Positions 1 to 8,411 of a stretch of 64,000 nucleotides of DNA are shown piece after piece (within the stretch, counting starts at the first letter, position 1; every line of letters begins with the position of its first letter). The position numbers were made by a program, and so were the translations under genes. The notes under the pieces are model-generated. The model did no database searches. It saw only the letters and a program-made list of their open reading frames with translations, and was not told where the DNA came from. Origin of the DNA: Comamonas testosteroni (lineage in GTDB: Bacteria > Pseudomonadota > Gammaproteobacteria > Burkholderiales > Burkholderiaceae_C); contig NZ_AWOR01000032.1 of assembly GCF_000761245.1 (NCBI RefSeq), positions 62,001 to 126,000 of the forward strand. Reading direction: 5' to 3'.

Positions 1-851
1 ACCTTCCCGGAGGTTGCGCCGCTGACGGGCTTCCACTTCAGGCTGTTGTATCCGCCATTGAGAAGGACACTACCGAAGTTGTATGAAGCGCCCAGCGCCA
101 AGTCTTCCAGATCGCTGGTTGCGGCGATGGCGCTGGGCGAAGTCACGGCTGCAGTGCCGTCGATCTTGCCGTAGCCGATACCGACGTTCAGCGGTCCAGA
201 GCGATAGCCCAGGTTGCCGCCTATGTATCTGCGGGCCTTGCTTGCGCCCGATCCGGAGGCGTTTTCATCGCCAAAGGAAACCGAGAACTGGCCGTAGACA
301 CCGCCCAGGTTGCGCGGCAGGAAGTAGCCCACGGAGTTGCTGATGCGCGTGCGGTCCACCGTGCCGCTTTGGCTGGCGGCGTTATAGGCGGTCTGGCGGA
401 TCGTCTGGAACAGATTGGCCTGCACGCCGGTGGTAGTGTCGGGACCGCCAAAAGCGGTGAAGATGTTGTAGCTGGGGGTGTAGTCGCGACCCAGACGGAT
501 TTCACCCCAGGAATTGTTGGCCAGTCCGATTGTGGAACGGCGTTCGAAACCCAGAGAGCCACTGCTGCCGCCAGTGCCGACGTCGGGGTTGAGACCACCT
601 TCGAGCCAGAACTCAGCCCGGTTGCCGCCGCCAAGGTCTTCCGCGCCGCGAAAGCCAATCAGGCTGGTCTTGCCTTGGCTGGAGTTCAAAGCATTGAGCC
701 TGTTGCTGCCGGACTTGGCACTGGTGATGCCGACGTCCACTACGCCAAAAATGGTGATGGAGGACTGTGCCAGGGCCAGGCTGGAAGAAGAGGCGACAAA
801 TGTGCCAATCACGATTGCCAGAGTGCGCGTGCACGTTTTATGATTTTTCAT
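1..851 (-). CDS. Outer membrane porin, C-terminus beyond window
   Basis: A general porin of the Gram-negative betaproteobacterial type, forming a passive beta-barrel channel in the outer membrane. The frame opens at 851 with a signal peptide (basic start, hydrophobic core, cleavage near SLALA-QSS). The family opening SSITIFGVVDVGI follows, then LIGFRGAEDLGGGNRAEFWLE and RSTIGLANNSWGEIRLGRDY, all typical of this porin class. The 283 visible codons hold no stop, so the gene runs off the left edge and its C-terminal strands and terminal aromatic residue cannot be seen. Substrate preference cannot be told from sequence. Confidence 0.93.
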   Translation of the reverse strand, partial: MKNHKTCTRTLAIVIGTFVASSSSLALAQSSITIFGVVDVGITSAKSGSNRLNALNSSQGKTSLIGFRGAEDLGGGNRAEFWLEGGLNPDVGTGGSSGSLGFERRSTIGLANNSWGEIRLGRDYTPSYNIFTAFGGPDTTTGVQANLFQTIRQTAYNAASQSGTVDRTRISNSVGYFLPRNLGGVYGQFSVSFGDENASGSGASKARRYIGGNLGYRSGPLNVGIGYGKIDGTAAVTSPSAIAATSDLEDLALGASYNFGSVLLNGGYNSLKWKPVSGATSGK

Positions 852-1248
852 CGGCGAGATACGAACGGTACTTATCGGAGGGAATGGCGGTGGCTTTGCT
901 GCAACCGCTGCCGGAACTCTAAGCAACACGCAAGTACGTTTTGTGACATTTGTGCTGTGTGACATGAAAGTAACAGCAGCGGTGCATGCAGAGCGTTAGC
1001 CTGCGGCAGCTCCTGGCCGGACTGCGACAGTCTCAGATCAACCCGTGGCGGTCGTTCAAGTGTCAATGACTATGCCTGCTATGCAGCGCTTGCCGGCTGG
1101 TGCCCACATGCACGCTAGCCGGATGCATAGAAAGAGGCGCTTGAATAAAAATCGACGAAGCACACCCTGCATCTAGAAAAGGTCAGCCAGCCGCGCGACT
1201 ATCGTCACTGGAGACATGGCTTTCTATCCGCGTGGAATCCAGCGCACG
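852..1248. other. Intergenic region upstream of porin
   Basis: About 400 bases between the porin start and the end of the monooxygenase gene. It should hold the porin promoter on the minus strand, but I see no convincing -35/-10 pair. No gene, RNA or clear terminator is visible. Confidence 0.5.
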
Positions 1249-2496
1249 TCATTCAATGCGGTACAGGCTGCCGAAGCTACCCCCTTGCGCCGCCATGCCG
1301 TCGGTGCAAGCAGGCATTGGCAGGCCCTGCCTCCATCCGGCAGCCAAGACCTGCACGTCACTCACAGGATCGGATGCCTTGGCCCGCTCATTGCGGATGC
1401 GGCAGGTTTCAGGATCGGTGGCGAACAGCCCGCGCGCGAAGACCCGGCCCTGTTCCGCCAGCCTTGCGGTCTTGGGGGCACGGATTCTCGCAAATACCTG
1501 AAAGACGTCGTCCAAGCCGCCGCTTGCGCCATCCAGGCAGCGGGCCAAATGCCACGCATCTTCGAGCGCCTGGCACGCACCTTGCCCCGAAGTCGGTAGC
1601 GGCGCATGCGCGGCATCGCCAACCAGCAGGACATTCGCCCTGCTCCATGTATGCAGCGGCTCCAGGTCATGCACCGCAATCAGCCGAATGGCATTGGCGG
1701 GCGTGGATCGGATGAGATGTGCGACCGGTTCAGGCCATTTTGCAAACAGGGCCTCGACCTCCTTGCGCATGTCTGCGCTGGGCGTGGCCTCATTGAGCAG
1801 CCGTACCTGCGCCGCGGCCCAATACACCAGGTCGGGTCGAATCGGCACGCAACCAAAGCGCTCGCCCGCCCCCCAGAAGTCCTGAATCGCCATCTCGTCC
1901 ACCAGCGCATGCGGCGCCTGCGCCACGCCGATCCAGTTCACGAAACCCTGGTAGACAGGTGTGTTGTCACCTGCGACAAACTTGCGCGCCACTGACCCCA
2001 TGCGGCCGTCGGCACCGATTAGCAGATCCGGGCGGATGCTCGCGCCGTTCTCGAAATGGGCCACGGCCTTGCCATTGGCATCCAGCTCGATGGCCACCGC
2101 CCGGTATCCGAACTGCACCGGTATCCCGGCCCGGGCTGCGTGATCTAGTAGCACCTCCTGCAAGTGTCTGCGCAGCACCGTGTAGGTTGGGTATCCCATC
2201 GTCCGGTCCAGCAAGCCAATATCGAGGCCTCCCAATGCATTTCCCGCAGCATCCTGGCGACGCATTGTCAGCGGCCGACCGCCAATGGCCGCTATGTCTT
2301 GCAGCAGCCCCAGTTCTTCCAGCACAAAGCTGGCATTGGGCCACAGCGTCACGCCGGCCCCCATGGTTGCCGGCACCGCACGACGCTCATAGACCCGAGG
2401 GTTGTAACCCTGCTTGCGCAGTGCCAGTGCCACGCTCAGGCCCGCAATGCCACCACCAAGTATTCCAATTTCCACGCTGAAGCTCTCCTTGTTCAT
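1249..2496 (-). CDS. FAD-dependent monooxygenase (HpxO/UbiH-like)
   Basis: A class A flavoprotein monooxygenase of the p-hydroxybenzoate hydroxylase fold, which would use NAD(P)H and O2 to hydroxylate a small, probably aromatic or heterocyclic, substrate. Three hallmarks are visible: the N-terminal dinucleotide motif GGGIAG, the middle DG motif (LIGADGRMGSVAR) and the C-terminal GD motif (LVGDAAHAPLPTSGQGACQA). The segment VNWIGVAQAPHALVDE and the overall layout recall urate hydroxylase HpxO, but the substrate is uncertain. The ATG at 2496 has no Shine-Dalgarno sequence. An AAGGAG inside codons 3-4 sits well for a GTG start at 2475, which may be the true start. A LysR gene is divergent across 119 bases and is the likely regulator. 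Confidence 0.85.
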   Translation of the reverse strand: MNKESFSVEIGILGGGIAGLSVALALRKQGYNPRVYERRAVPATMGAGVTLWPNASFVLEELGLLQDIAAIGGRPLTMRRQDAAGNALGGLDIGLLDRTMGYPTYTVLRRHLQEVLLDHAARAGIPVQFGYRAVAIELDANGKAVAHFENGASIRPDLLIGADGRMGSVARKFVAGDNTPVYQGFVNWIGVAQAPHALVDEMAIQDFWGAGERFGCVPIRPDLVYWAAAQVRLLNEATPSADMRKEVEALFAKWPEPVAHLIRSTPANAIRLIAVHDLEPLHTWSRANVLLVGDAAHAPLPTSGQGACQALEDAWHLARCLDGASGGLDDVFQVFARIRAPKTARLAEQGRVFARGLFATDPETCRIRNERAKASDPVSDVQVLAAGWRQGLPMPACTDGMAAQGGSFGSLYRIE

Positions 2497-2615
2497 ACGG
2501 TGCCCAGTGCACGGTCCACCGCGTCACATCGGGCAAAAGGGCATCTTAAATTTCGCCACTACAGAGAACTAGCATGCAAAATTGGGACGTTTTCATACCT
2601 CAAACGGGATAATCA

Positions 2616-3557
2616 ATGCGCAATGCACTCGATCTGAATACCGTACGCGTCTATACGGCGGTTGTTGATGAGCAAAGCTTTGCTGGCGCATCGCGTCTTT
2701 TAGCCATTCCCTCATCCAACGTCAGCCGCCACGTCGCGTCACTGGAGCGCAGACTTGGTACACGCCTGCTGGAGCGAAGCACCCGCCACCTGCGCATGAC
2801 GGAAGCAGGTCGGCTGCTCTACGAACGCGCCAAGCCCTTGCTCGACACCCTGCTCTCTACGCAGGAGGAGCTTGGCGCGGTACAGCGTGAACTGCGTGGC
2901 CCTTTGAAAATGTGCATGCCTGGCGAGGCACCAAGGCTGCTGGCCCCCATCCTTGCCGAATTCTGCAGCCTCCATCCAGGCATCGAGCTCGAATGCGATA
3001 CCCGGATGACCGGACTCGAAGTGCTTCGAGAAGACGTAGACCTTTCCATCGTCTTCCACCGGGGCCATCAGGAGGACAGTGCTTTCATCACCCGTGAACT
3101 CGCCACACTGCCAAGCATCGTGGTTGCCGCCCCTTCCTTGCTGGCCAGGACCGGCATGCCACGCCATGTGCGTGAGCTGAAATCCCTGCCCTGCATCACC
3201 ACCCTCAGTGCGCTGAAGGGCCAGCCCTGGCAGTTTCAGGACGCCGCGGGGGAAATCATCAAGGTGCCGGTCCGCAGCCGCTACCGCGTCAACAGCGGAG
3301 AGCTGGCCGTAGCTGGCGCACGGCAAGGCATCGGCTTCGCGATTGTGGCGGCCTATCCCTGCCAGGAAGACCTTGCTACGGGTCGATTGCAGGAAGTGTC
3401 ACTGGACCTTCGCCCTGCCCCTCTGAAATTGCTGGGGGCCTACAGTCATCGCCATTCAGTGACTGCTCGTGTCCGGGCGCTGCTGGAATTGATACAAGTG
3501 CGGTTGGCTGACGCGATTCGCCCTCCCATGGACCCCGGGCCTTGCGGGAAGGTCTAG
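2616..3557 (+). CDS. LysR-family transcriptional regulator
   Basis: A LysR-type regulator of 313 residues, the usual family length. Residues about 5-65 form the winged helix-turn-helix (LNTVRVYTAVVDEQSFAGAS, then VSRHVASLERRLGTRLLERS). The rest is the periplasmic-binding-protein-like effector domain. It is divergent from the flavin monooxygenase gene, the classic arrangement for a LysR activator and its target, so control of that gene is inferred. A GGGA Shine-Dalgarno stands about 7 bases before the ATG. Its effector is unknown; the monooxygenase substrate or product is the obvious candidate. Confidence 0.9.
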   Translation: MRNALDLNTVRVYTAVVDEQSFAGASRLLAIPSSNVSRHVASLERRLGTRLLERSTRHLRMTEAGRLLYERAKPLLDTLLSTQEELGAVQRELRGPLKMCMPGEAPRLLAPILAEFCSLHPGIELECDTRMTGLEVLREDVDLSIVFHRGHQEDSAFITRELATLPSIVVAAPSLLARTGMPRHVRELKSLPCITTLSALKGQPWQFQDAAGEIIKVPVRSRYRVNSGELAVAGARQGIGFAIVAAYPCQEDLATGRLQEVSLDLRPAPLKLLGAYSHRHSVTARVRALLELIQVRLADAIRPPMDPGPCGKV

Positions 3558-3635
3558 GATCGAAGTGGGCACAGGGCTCAAAATGGAGTCCTTCGAAGCG
3601 CAAGCAGTCGCTTGGTATGACTTTCTCAATGCGCG

Positions 3636-3750
3636 CTTCTGGCCGATAGTGTGAGCGCTCGGATCTGCCAGGAAGCGGACACCCCGATATGCGGTCCCAG
3701 CCGGAGAAGTCGGCTGCCTGCGAAGTCTACAAACTGGTGCTACCGACCTG
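3636..3750 (-). repeat. Degenerate remnant shared with 11430-11550
   Basis: A stretch of about 115 bases that aligns, with many substitutions and a few indels, to 11430-11550 beside the broken transposase. Both copies read, on the minus strand, a peptide of the pattern AYR...FLA....HT.GQK. It lies in the 271-base gap between the LysR gene and the VOC gene, which holds no intact gene. The parent element is unknown; a decayed mobile element is the simplest explanation. Confidence 0.5.
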
Positions 3751-3828
3751 AGCTAGCGGCCGGCACATTGCCGCGCAGGCAGCGCTATAGGACGTCATAA
3801 GCAAGCGTTGCCGATGGCCGAGGTTGCG

Positions 3829-4239
3829 TCAGCCTTGAGGCATCTGGCTCATGTCCATGAACATGATTTCCCAGATGTGGCCGTCTACGTCCTCGAAGCT
3901 GCGGCCATACATGAAGCCGTGGTCTTGAGGAGGGTTCACGTCCGCCTTGCCGCCGTGAGCGGAAGCGGCCTCAACCATGCTGTCGACGGCCTCGCGGTCG
4001 TCGGCGCTCAGGCACAACATGACTTCGCTGGCAGCATGGGCGTCGACGATAGGCTTTTGGGTGAACATGGCCCACTTCGGGTGGGTGAGCAGCATCACGT
4101 AGATGCTGTCGGAGACGACCATGCAGGCGGCGGTGTCGTCGCTGAACTGCGGGTTGTTGACGGCGCCGATTGCTTCATAGAAGGACTTGGCCTTCGGCAG
4201 GTCAGCGACGGGCAGGTTGACGAAGATTTTCTTGGGCAT
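3829..4239 (-). CDS. VOC-family (glyoxalase/dioxygenase-fold) protein
   Basis: A 136-residue protein of the vicinal oxygen chelate superfamily. The start KKIFVNLPVADLPKAKSFYE is the usual first beta-alpha unit, and the end FEDVDGHIWEIMFMDMSQM is the usual last strand with the metal-position Glu. The family includes glyoxalases, extradiol dioxygenases and antibiotic-binding proteins; this short, single-domain form is usually annotated only as a VOC protein, and I cannot name its substrate. Just upstream on the same strand is the tail of an SRPBCC-like gene, a common partner of VOC proteins in proteobacteria. Confidence 0.82.
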   Translation of the reverse strand: MPKKIFVNLPVADLPKAKSFYEAIGAVNNPQFSDDTAACMVVSDSIYVMLLTHPKWAMFTQKPIVDAHAASEVMLCLSADDREAVDSMVEAASAHGGKADVNPPQDHGFMYGRSFEDVDGHIWEIMFMDMSQMPQG

Positions 4240-4274
4240 TCGAGACTTTCAAGGTCCGTGTTGAGAGGGAATCT

Positions 4275-4360
4275 TCAGGCGTTGCCGAGCGACGCCAACA
4301 GTTCGTCCACGAGCTGCATGCTGGATGTGAAGCCGTCTTCCAGCCCAGAGTGGCGATAGC
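4275..4360 (-). pseudogene. C-terminal fragment of an SRPBCC/AHSA1-like protein
   Basis: Immediately upstream of the VOC gene, the minus strand reads ...GLEDGFTSSMQLVDELLASL and then stops at 4275. This matches the C-terminal helix typical of SRPBCC (AHSA1-like) proteins, often encoded beside VOC proteins. No N-terminal part or start can be found upstream, so this looks like the 3' stump of a deleted gene. The assignment rests on about 25 residues and is tentative. Confidence 0.4.
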
Positions 4361-4708
4361 ATGGTAACCACCGCTTCCCAGTTTCGGAGCGGGTGAACAA
4401 CCTATTGATACATCCTATCTGGCTGCCTCAGTGTCAGCTAACTGCGTTAGCCGTCGTTCAGGTTTCAAGCTGACAATGGCCACCACCGAAAACCGCCATT
4501 GATCTAAGCCAGCTATCGACCCGTTGCGGTCTTTCGCGCCTCGGCTGTGAGTGTCTGCTGTACAGCGATTGCTGCTGCCCAGATGGGCGCTGGACCTGTT
4601 GTTAATTATTCAGTAGCGGTCATCTGAACACCGATACTGGTTAATCCAGATCCACTCTTGCTGAGCAAAGCTGCTCGGGTACAAATGCGTCCTCAGCAAA
4701 GTCAAAAG
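4361..4708. other. Intergenic region, nothing recognised
   Basis: About 350 bases between the SRPBCC remnant and the first small stress-type gene. No ORF with coding character, RNA gene or clean terminator could be recognised. Confidence 0.4.
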
Positions 4709-5038
4709 TTACTCATTGGGTGGCTGCCGCCTTGCTGGCTCTGCGGGGAACAGTGCTTCTCGTCCACCTTCAATCGGATTCGGGCTGTTGGGATCCGAAG
4801 GGTCCATCGGATCAGCTGGGTGTTGCGGTTGCTGTGATGGTCGTGGATTAGCAGGCTGTTCAGGTGACGCTGGCGGCGCGCTGGCAGCAGTGGAGTTCGC
4901 AGGGATGACCTTTGGACCTGCGGGTGCCTGCTTATGTTGTTCAGCAATGATTGTCGGCTCAGAGGCCTTGTTCTCTGAGGGCTTGTCGTTAGCGTAATGT
5001 TCCGGCTTATTGGATGCGGAATGCTGATTGCCAGTCAT
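4709..5038 (-). CDS. Small proline-rich, probably disordered protein
   Basis: A 109-residue polar protein rich in Pro, Ala, Ser, Asn and Gln (for example SAPPASPEQPANPRPSQQPQ), with no cysteine, signal peptide or membrane segment, so probably disordered. A strong AAGGAG lies about 7 bases before the ATG at 5038, and similar strong sites precede the neighbouring small genes. It is not a family I recognise. Its place among PRC-barrel and DUF883-like genes suggests a general-stress role, which is inference only. Confidence 0.65.
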   Translation of the reverse strand: MTGNQHSASNKPEHYANDKPSENKASEPTIIAEQHKQAPAGPKVIPANSTAASAPPASPEQPANPRPSQQPQHPADPMDPSDPNSPNPIEGGREALFPAEPARRQPPNE

Positions 5039-5084
5039 AAAAAACTCCTTGAAAGAGCCGCGTCGACAGAGGCGGCTGTTGCAA

Positions 5085-5105
5085 AGCGCTCACGGCAAGA
5101 GCGCT
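5085..5105 (-). terminator. Weak hairpin between two small genes
   Basis: A 7-base perfect stem (AGCGCTC / GAGCGCT) with a 7-base loop just downstream of the PRC-barrel gene on the minus strand. There is no real T-tract, so it may be only an attenuating or RNA-stabilising hairpin. Confidence 0.3.
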
Positions 5106-5122
5106 AGAGTACGCGGATCAAA

Positions 5123-5470
5123 TCAGATCCATGGCACGCCGTAATAGTCGTGGACACGCCTTCCGTATTCGTCTGTGTATTCGGGCACAGAGTCCGCTGG
5201 ATATTTAGGTCCTTGACGCAGTTGGTCCTTGGTTAGAGAAACAACATAGCCCTCCTGATTCGTGTCGTACTTCAACGTGCTCCATGGCAAAGGGTGGCGA
5301 TCGGCGCCCATACCGAGGAAACCGCCAAACTCCATCACTGCGTAGCGAACCTGGCCTGTTATTTTGTCGATCATCAAGGATTCAATCGAGCCGAGCTTTT
5401 CGCCGGTCGGGTTGTATACCTTGGTACCGTCCACCCTGGACGATGAGATGAGACCGGATGTGGTGATCAT
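5123..5470 (-). CDS. PRC-barrel domain protein
   Basis: A 115-residue cytoplasmic protein made almost entirely of one PRC-barrel domain (residues about 8-85): DGTKVYNPTGEKLGSIESLM, then ITGQVRYAVMEFGGFLGMG and HPLPWSTLKY. Proteobacterial PRC-barrel proteins of this size are often found in stress-response clusters, but their molecular function is poorly known. The short C-terminal tail is rich in Tyr, Pro and Asp. A strong AAGGAG precedes the ATG at 5470. It lies between two other small minus-strand genes, possibly in one transcript. Confidence 0.87.
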   Translation of the reverse strand: MITTSGLISSSRVDGTKVYNPTGEKLGSIESLMIDKITGQVRYAVMEFGGFLGMGADRHPLPWSTLKYDTNQEGYVVSLTKDQLRQGPKYPADSVPEYTDEYGRRVHDYYGVPWI

Positions 5471-5528
5471 GGGAACTCCTTAAACGGACCACTGCGAGGC
5501 TCAGTGGTTGATGAGAATTTCGACCGGG

Positions 5529-5825
5529 TTAGCGACGGCTGAGCACCAAGCCAATCAGTGCTCCAACGGCCAGTGCACCGCCAACTGCGCGCCAAGGTGA
5601 GTCGTGTATGTAGGCGTCAGCAGCCTCCGCAGCAGCCTTGGAGTCGGAAATCGCATTTGACGACGCGGCTTTCACTTTCTCCAGCGTTGATGCTGCTTTG
5701 CTCAATAGCAGTGATGCCGCCGGATCTGTATCACGGCCTTTGGTAGTTAGGACTTCTTTCAAGTCATCTAGCAGTTGACTCAGATCGTTAGAGAGGTCAG
5801 CGGCATTCGCTTTTCGAAATCTCAT
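5529..5825 (-). CDS. DUF883/ElaB-like membrane-anchored protein
   Basis: A 98-residue protein with a long polar helix (about residues 8-72, coiled-coil-like and rich in Lys, Asp, Ala and Leu) and a short C-terminal segment WRAVGGALAVGALIGLVLSRR. This is the glycine-rich membrane anchor of the DUF883 (ElaB/YqjD) family, whose E. coli members bind ribosomes and sit at the inner membrane in stationary phase. The start at 5825 is chosen over a longer frame because GAAAGGAG stands just before it and the extension lacks family similarity. Confidence 0.85.
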   Translation of the reverse strand: MRFRKANAADLSNDLSQLLDDLKEVLTTKGRDTDPAASLLLSKAASTLEKVKAASSNAISDSKAAAEAADAYIHDSPWRAVGGALAVGALIGLVLSRR

Positions 5826-6179
5826 GTGAACTCCTTTCGTGAACATGTGAGGTTCAGAGTAAGCACATGGAATTGGGTTTGCTGTAGGCCGAGCCCGGAC
5901 CTGGCAATTTGAAATGTGACCTGAGGCAACGACCTCTTCCTCGCTCAAAGTGAGGATAGAAAGCCCTCTTCTTGAACAGGTCGGCACAGCATATGCCCGC
6001 CCTGTGGTGGTATCCGATGTTTTGTACAAGCAAACGATTTCAGGCATATCAGTCTTGAATTCGGGAGCCGGACAACATCATCTCGACACTTCATTAACAG
6101 CTCCAAACATGTCTTGTCGTATGGACTACACGGCAGTTTTTGTCAGTACACCAGACTGAGCTTTCGAAAGGAGGCGCTT
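5826..6179. other. Divergent intergenic region of stress-type genes
   Basis: About 350 bases separating the minus-strand DUF883-like gene from the plus-strand small gene at 6180. It should carry both promoters. I could not assign a -35/-10 pair with confidence, and no RNA gene or coding ORF is evident. Confidence 0.4.
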
Positions 6180-6431
6180 ATGAAGCCAAAAGACCGTTTT
6201 ACGGTGGCCAGCCCCGACGAAGCCAAGGTGAATCTCGCAAAGAAGAGTGATGCGAGGGCACCTGGCAACGAGTCCCAGTTGCCACACGAGCGGGATCAGT
6301 CATTGCACGCAACCAGAGTCAATGCCCACCCAGAGATGAAGCAAGCCCACAAGGACCTCAAGAAAGGTCTGGTTGATACAGATGCCAGGGCCAGTGATGG
6401 CCGCCCCTTGGCTAGCCGAAGAACGACCTAG
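6180..6431 (+). CDS. Small conserved-looking hydrophilic protein
   Basis: An 83-residue, very polar protein with no membrane segment, containing PGNESQLPHERDQS and VDTDARASDGRPL, motifs I associate with short uncharacterised proteobacterial stress proteins. The start at 6180 is set by an excellent AAAGGAGG 6 bases upstream; a longer frame from 6114 lacks such a site. It is followed after 42 bases by an alpha/beta hydrolase gene, so the two may be co-transcribed. Function unknown. Confidence 0.7.
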   Translation: MKPKDRFTVASPDEAKVNLAKKSDARAPGNESQLPHERDQSLHATRVNAHPEMKQAHKDLKKGLVDTDARASDGRPLASRRTT

Positions 6432-6473
6432 CCCGCAGCGTTCTTGTATCGCCGTAACTACACAGGAGATCTC

Positions 6474-7313
6474 ATGCCATATATTGAACTTTCCCAATCC
6501 AAATCCAAGCCAGTGCAACTGCACTATCAAGACTTTGGTGATGGTCCGCCCGTTGTGCTCATTCATGGCTGGCCGCTGAGTGGGCGTACCTGGGAGCCTC
6601 AGGTTGCCGATCTGGTGGATGCAGGATTCAGAGTCATCGCCTATGACCGGCGCGGCTTTGGCGGCTCTTCTCAGCCTTGGGATGGTTATGACTACGACTC
6701 GCTGGCCAGCGACCTCAATGCGCTAATCACGGAACTCACACTAAAGAATGTCTGCTTGGTGGGCTTCTCCATGGGAGGCGGTGAAGTTGCTCGCTACATC
6801 GGTACCTACGGCACAGCCTCTATCAGGTGTGCGGTGTTCGCAGCTGCTGTGCCTCCGTTTCTGCTCAAGTGCGAATCGAATCCGCAGGGTGCTGTCTCTG
6901 AAGAAGACGTTGTGAAGAAGGAGAAGGCAGTCCTCAAAGACCGTCTGAATTTTCTCGACGAGTTCACACAAAAGTTCTTCTCGAAGTCGGACGGAACCTT
7001 GCTAGTCAGTGAAGCACAGCGCGAGTATGCCAAGACGATTGCGGCATTTGCCTCGCCGAAGGGAACCCATGACTGCATTGCGTCTTTCTCGCGCACTGAC
7101 TTTCGGGATGACCTGAAGAAAATTGATGTGCCCACTCTCATCATTCATGGTGACAGTGACCGCATTGTTCCTCTGGAGGTCAGCGGGGCGAGAACCCATG
7201 ATGCAGTGAAAGGCAGTGAAATACACATCATCAAGAATGGTCCGCACGGCTGCAACCTCTCGCATGCCGAGGAGTTCAACCGGGCACTGATTGATTTCAT
7301 AGCGGCTCACTGA
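6474..7313 (+). CDS. Alpha/beta hydrolase (non-haem haloperoxidase/arylesterase type)
   Basis: A 279-residue alpha/beta hydrolase of the cofactor-free haloperoxidase/esterase group. Visible are the oxyanion-hole region LIHGWPLSGRTW, the nucleophile elbow GFSMGG, the acid residue in IIHGDSDRIVP and the catalytic His in KNGPHGCNLSHAEEF. Members hydrolyse esters and, with acetate and peroxide, show perhydrolase activity. The ATG at 6474 is chosen because CAGGAG lies just before it; the longer frame from 6444 is less likely. The downstream copper-protein gene follows after 34 bases, suggesting one transcript. Confidence 0.9.
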   Translation: MPYIELSQSKSKPVQLHYQDFGDGPPVVLIHGWPLSGRTWEPQVADLVDAGFRVIAYDRRGFGGSSQPWDGYDYDSLASDLNALITELTLKNVCLVGFSMGGGEVARYIGTYGTASIRCAVFAAAVPPFLLKCESNPQGAVSEEDVVKKEKAVLKDRLNFLDEFTQKFFSKSDGTLLVSEAQREYAKTIAAFASPKGTHDCIASFSRTDFRDDLKKIDVPTLIIHGDSDRIVPLEVSGARTHDAVKGSEIHIIKNGPHGCNLSHAEEFNRALIDFIAAH

Positions 7314-7347
7314 GTCTCTTTCCTTGATGCCTTGAAAGGAGTCCGCT

Positions 7348-7680
7348 TTGATCTCAACCAACCCCTATCGATCCTGCATGGATGAATGCAACGCTTGTGC
7401 TGTCGCTTGCGACTCATGCTTGGCCGCTTGTCTCAAAGAAAGTGATGTGCAGATGATGACTCGCTGCATCATGCTTGATACTGACTGCGCAGCGATCTGC
7501 CGTCTTGCAGCGTCGTCCATGGCTCGCAACAGTGAGATGGCCAAGCAGATCTGTCGTCTTTGCGCCGAGATTTGTCTGGCATGTGCCAATGAATGTGAGC
7601 GGCACGCTCATCAGCACTGTCAAACTTGCGCGCTTGCTTGCAGAAAGTGTGCGGCAGCTTGCGTAGCCTTGATCCATTGA
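7348..7680 (+). CDS. Four-helix-bundle copper-storage-like protein (Csp/DUF326)
   Basis: A 110-residue protein with 19 cysteines in a C-x2/3-C rhythm on predicted helices (for example CMDECNACAVACDSCLAAC, CRKCAAAC). This is the signature of the ferredoxin-like DUF326 / Csp family, four-helix bundles that fill their core with Cu(I). There is no signal peptide, so it would be the cytosolic (Csp3-like) type. The start is TTG at 7348, supported by AAAGGAG 7 bases upstream; no ATG is suitable. It closes the small plus-strand group begun at 6180. Confidence 0.9.
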   Translation: MISTNPYRSCMDECNACAVACDSCLAACLKESDVQMMTRCIMLDTDCAAICRLAASSMARNSEMAKQICRLCAEICLACANECERHAHQHCQTCALACRKCAAACVALIH

Positions 7681-7776
7681 TCCGGAGCCAGTAACCACGA
7701 AAAAATTGTGCAAGGCTCACAGACTGCGGGCCATCCACAACACTCTGTTTGATGAGCGCCGTGCTGAGCCGGAGTT

Positions 7777-7854
7777 GCTATCGCTATTGCTATTGCTATT
7801 GCTATTGCTATTGCTATTGCTATTGCTATTGCTATTGCTATTGCTATTGCTATT
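7777..7854. repeat. Hexanucleotide tandem repeat, 13 units
   Basis: Thirteen consecutive copies of GCTATT (minus strand AATAGC), 78 bases in all; the first unit is GCTATC and the other twelve are perfect. The TAG stop codon of the minus-strand gene at 7850-8041 is formed by the repeat sequence itself, so the rest of the tract is its 3' untranslated region. Such a tract is prone to slippage; a change by whole units would not alter that protein. Confidence 0.95.
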
Positions 7855-8041
7855 GCTTGGGCTTGGCATTGGCTCTGCCTGAGCCGGATTTTTTCCCGCC
7901 GCCAGATTCCTTGTTGACCGTAGCCCAGGCAATCTCTTGGGCCTTTTTTTCACTCGTTCCACGCTTCTCATAACTCTCTTCGATATGCGCAGCTTGGCGT
8001 TTTTGCTTGTCCGTGTACTTGGATTTGTCTCCTGTTGGCAT
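7850..8041 (-). CDS. Small basic stress-type protein (KGG-like)
   Basis: A 63-residue, lysine-rich protein: GDKSKYTDKQKRQAAHIEES, then KAQEIAWATVNKESGGGKKS. This pattern recurs in short proteobacterial proteins often labelled plasmid stabilisation or KGG-repeat stress proteins; the real function is not established. GAAGGAGG lies 6-7 bases before the ATG at 8041, and a 52-codon gene ends 12 bases upstream, so the pair forms a small operon. The stop codon is supplied by the first unit of the hexanucleotide tract. Confidence 0.75.
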   Translation of the reverse strand: MPTGDKSKYTDKQKRQAAHIEESYEKRGTSEKKAQEIAWATVNKESGGGKKSGSGRANAKPKQ

Positions 8042-8053
8042 GTGTGGCCTCCT

Positions 8054-8212
8054 TCAAGGCTGAGGCGCCGGCTCTGGGGGAAGCTCGACGGGAGGGACCT
8101 CCTGAGGTGGATCGATGGGCTTGGGCTTCGATGGCAGGCCTGGAGGCTGATTCGGATCATTCAGTGGGGGAAGATTGGGGGCATCAGGGCCGGTCGCATT
8201 CAAACATTTCAT
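8054..8212 (-). CDS. Proline-rich miniprotein, 52 residues
   Basis: A short frame starting at ATG 8212 with GAAGGAG about 7 bases upstream and ending 12 bases before the next gene, whose own ribosome binding site overlaps this junction. The product starts MKCLNATGPDAPNLPPLNDP and ends in a run of PxP motifs (PPVELPPEPAPQP); about a third of residues are proline. No family is recognised. The strong initiation site and tight spacing to the following gene argue that it is translated. Confidence 0.55.
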   Translation of the reverse strand: MKCLNATGPDAPNLPPLNDPNQPPGLPSKPKPIDPPQEVPPVELPPEPAPQP

Positions 8213-8411
8213 GACCTGTCTCCTTCGATTTCATCCTGACCTTACTGTCACTGCTGGCGTAAGTAAATGGCAGATCATGGTCGGTGACTATCAACGTTAC
8301 AAAAGACAGGTTTGGTCAGCGACTTCCTACAAAGTGGTTTTTCGTGAGGGTTCATGCTTAAAGCACAGCAAGCAACTGCTTGTTGTTCACTACAACTGAA
8401 GGACTAGCGTT

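Noticed and set aside
7717-8160. 147-codon minus-strand frame with an Asn-Ser run
   Set aside because: The run is only the hexamer tract read in another frame; the two small genes on the same strand have strong ribosome binding sites.
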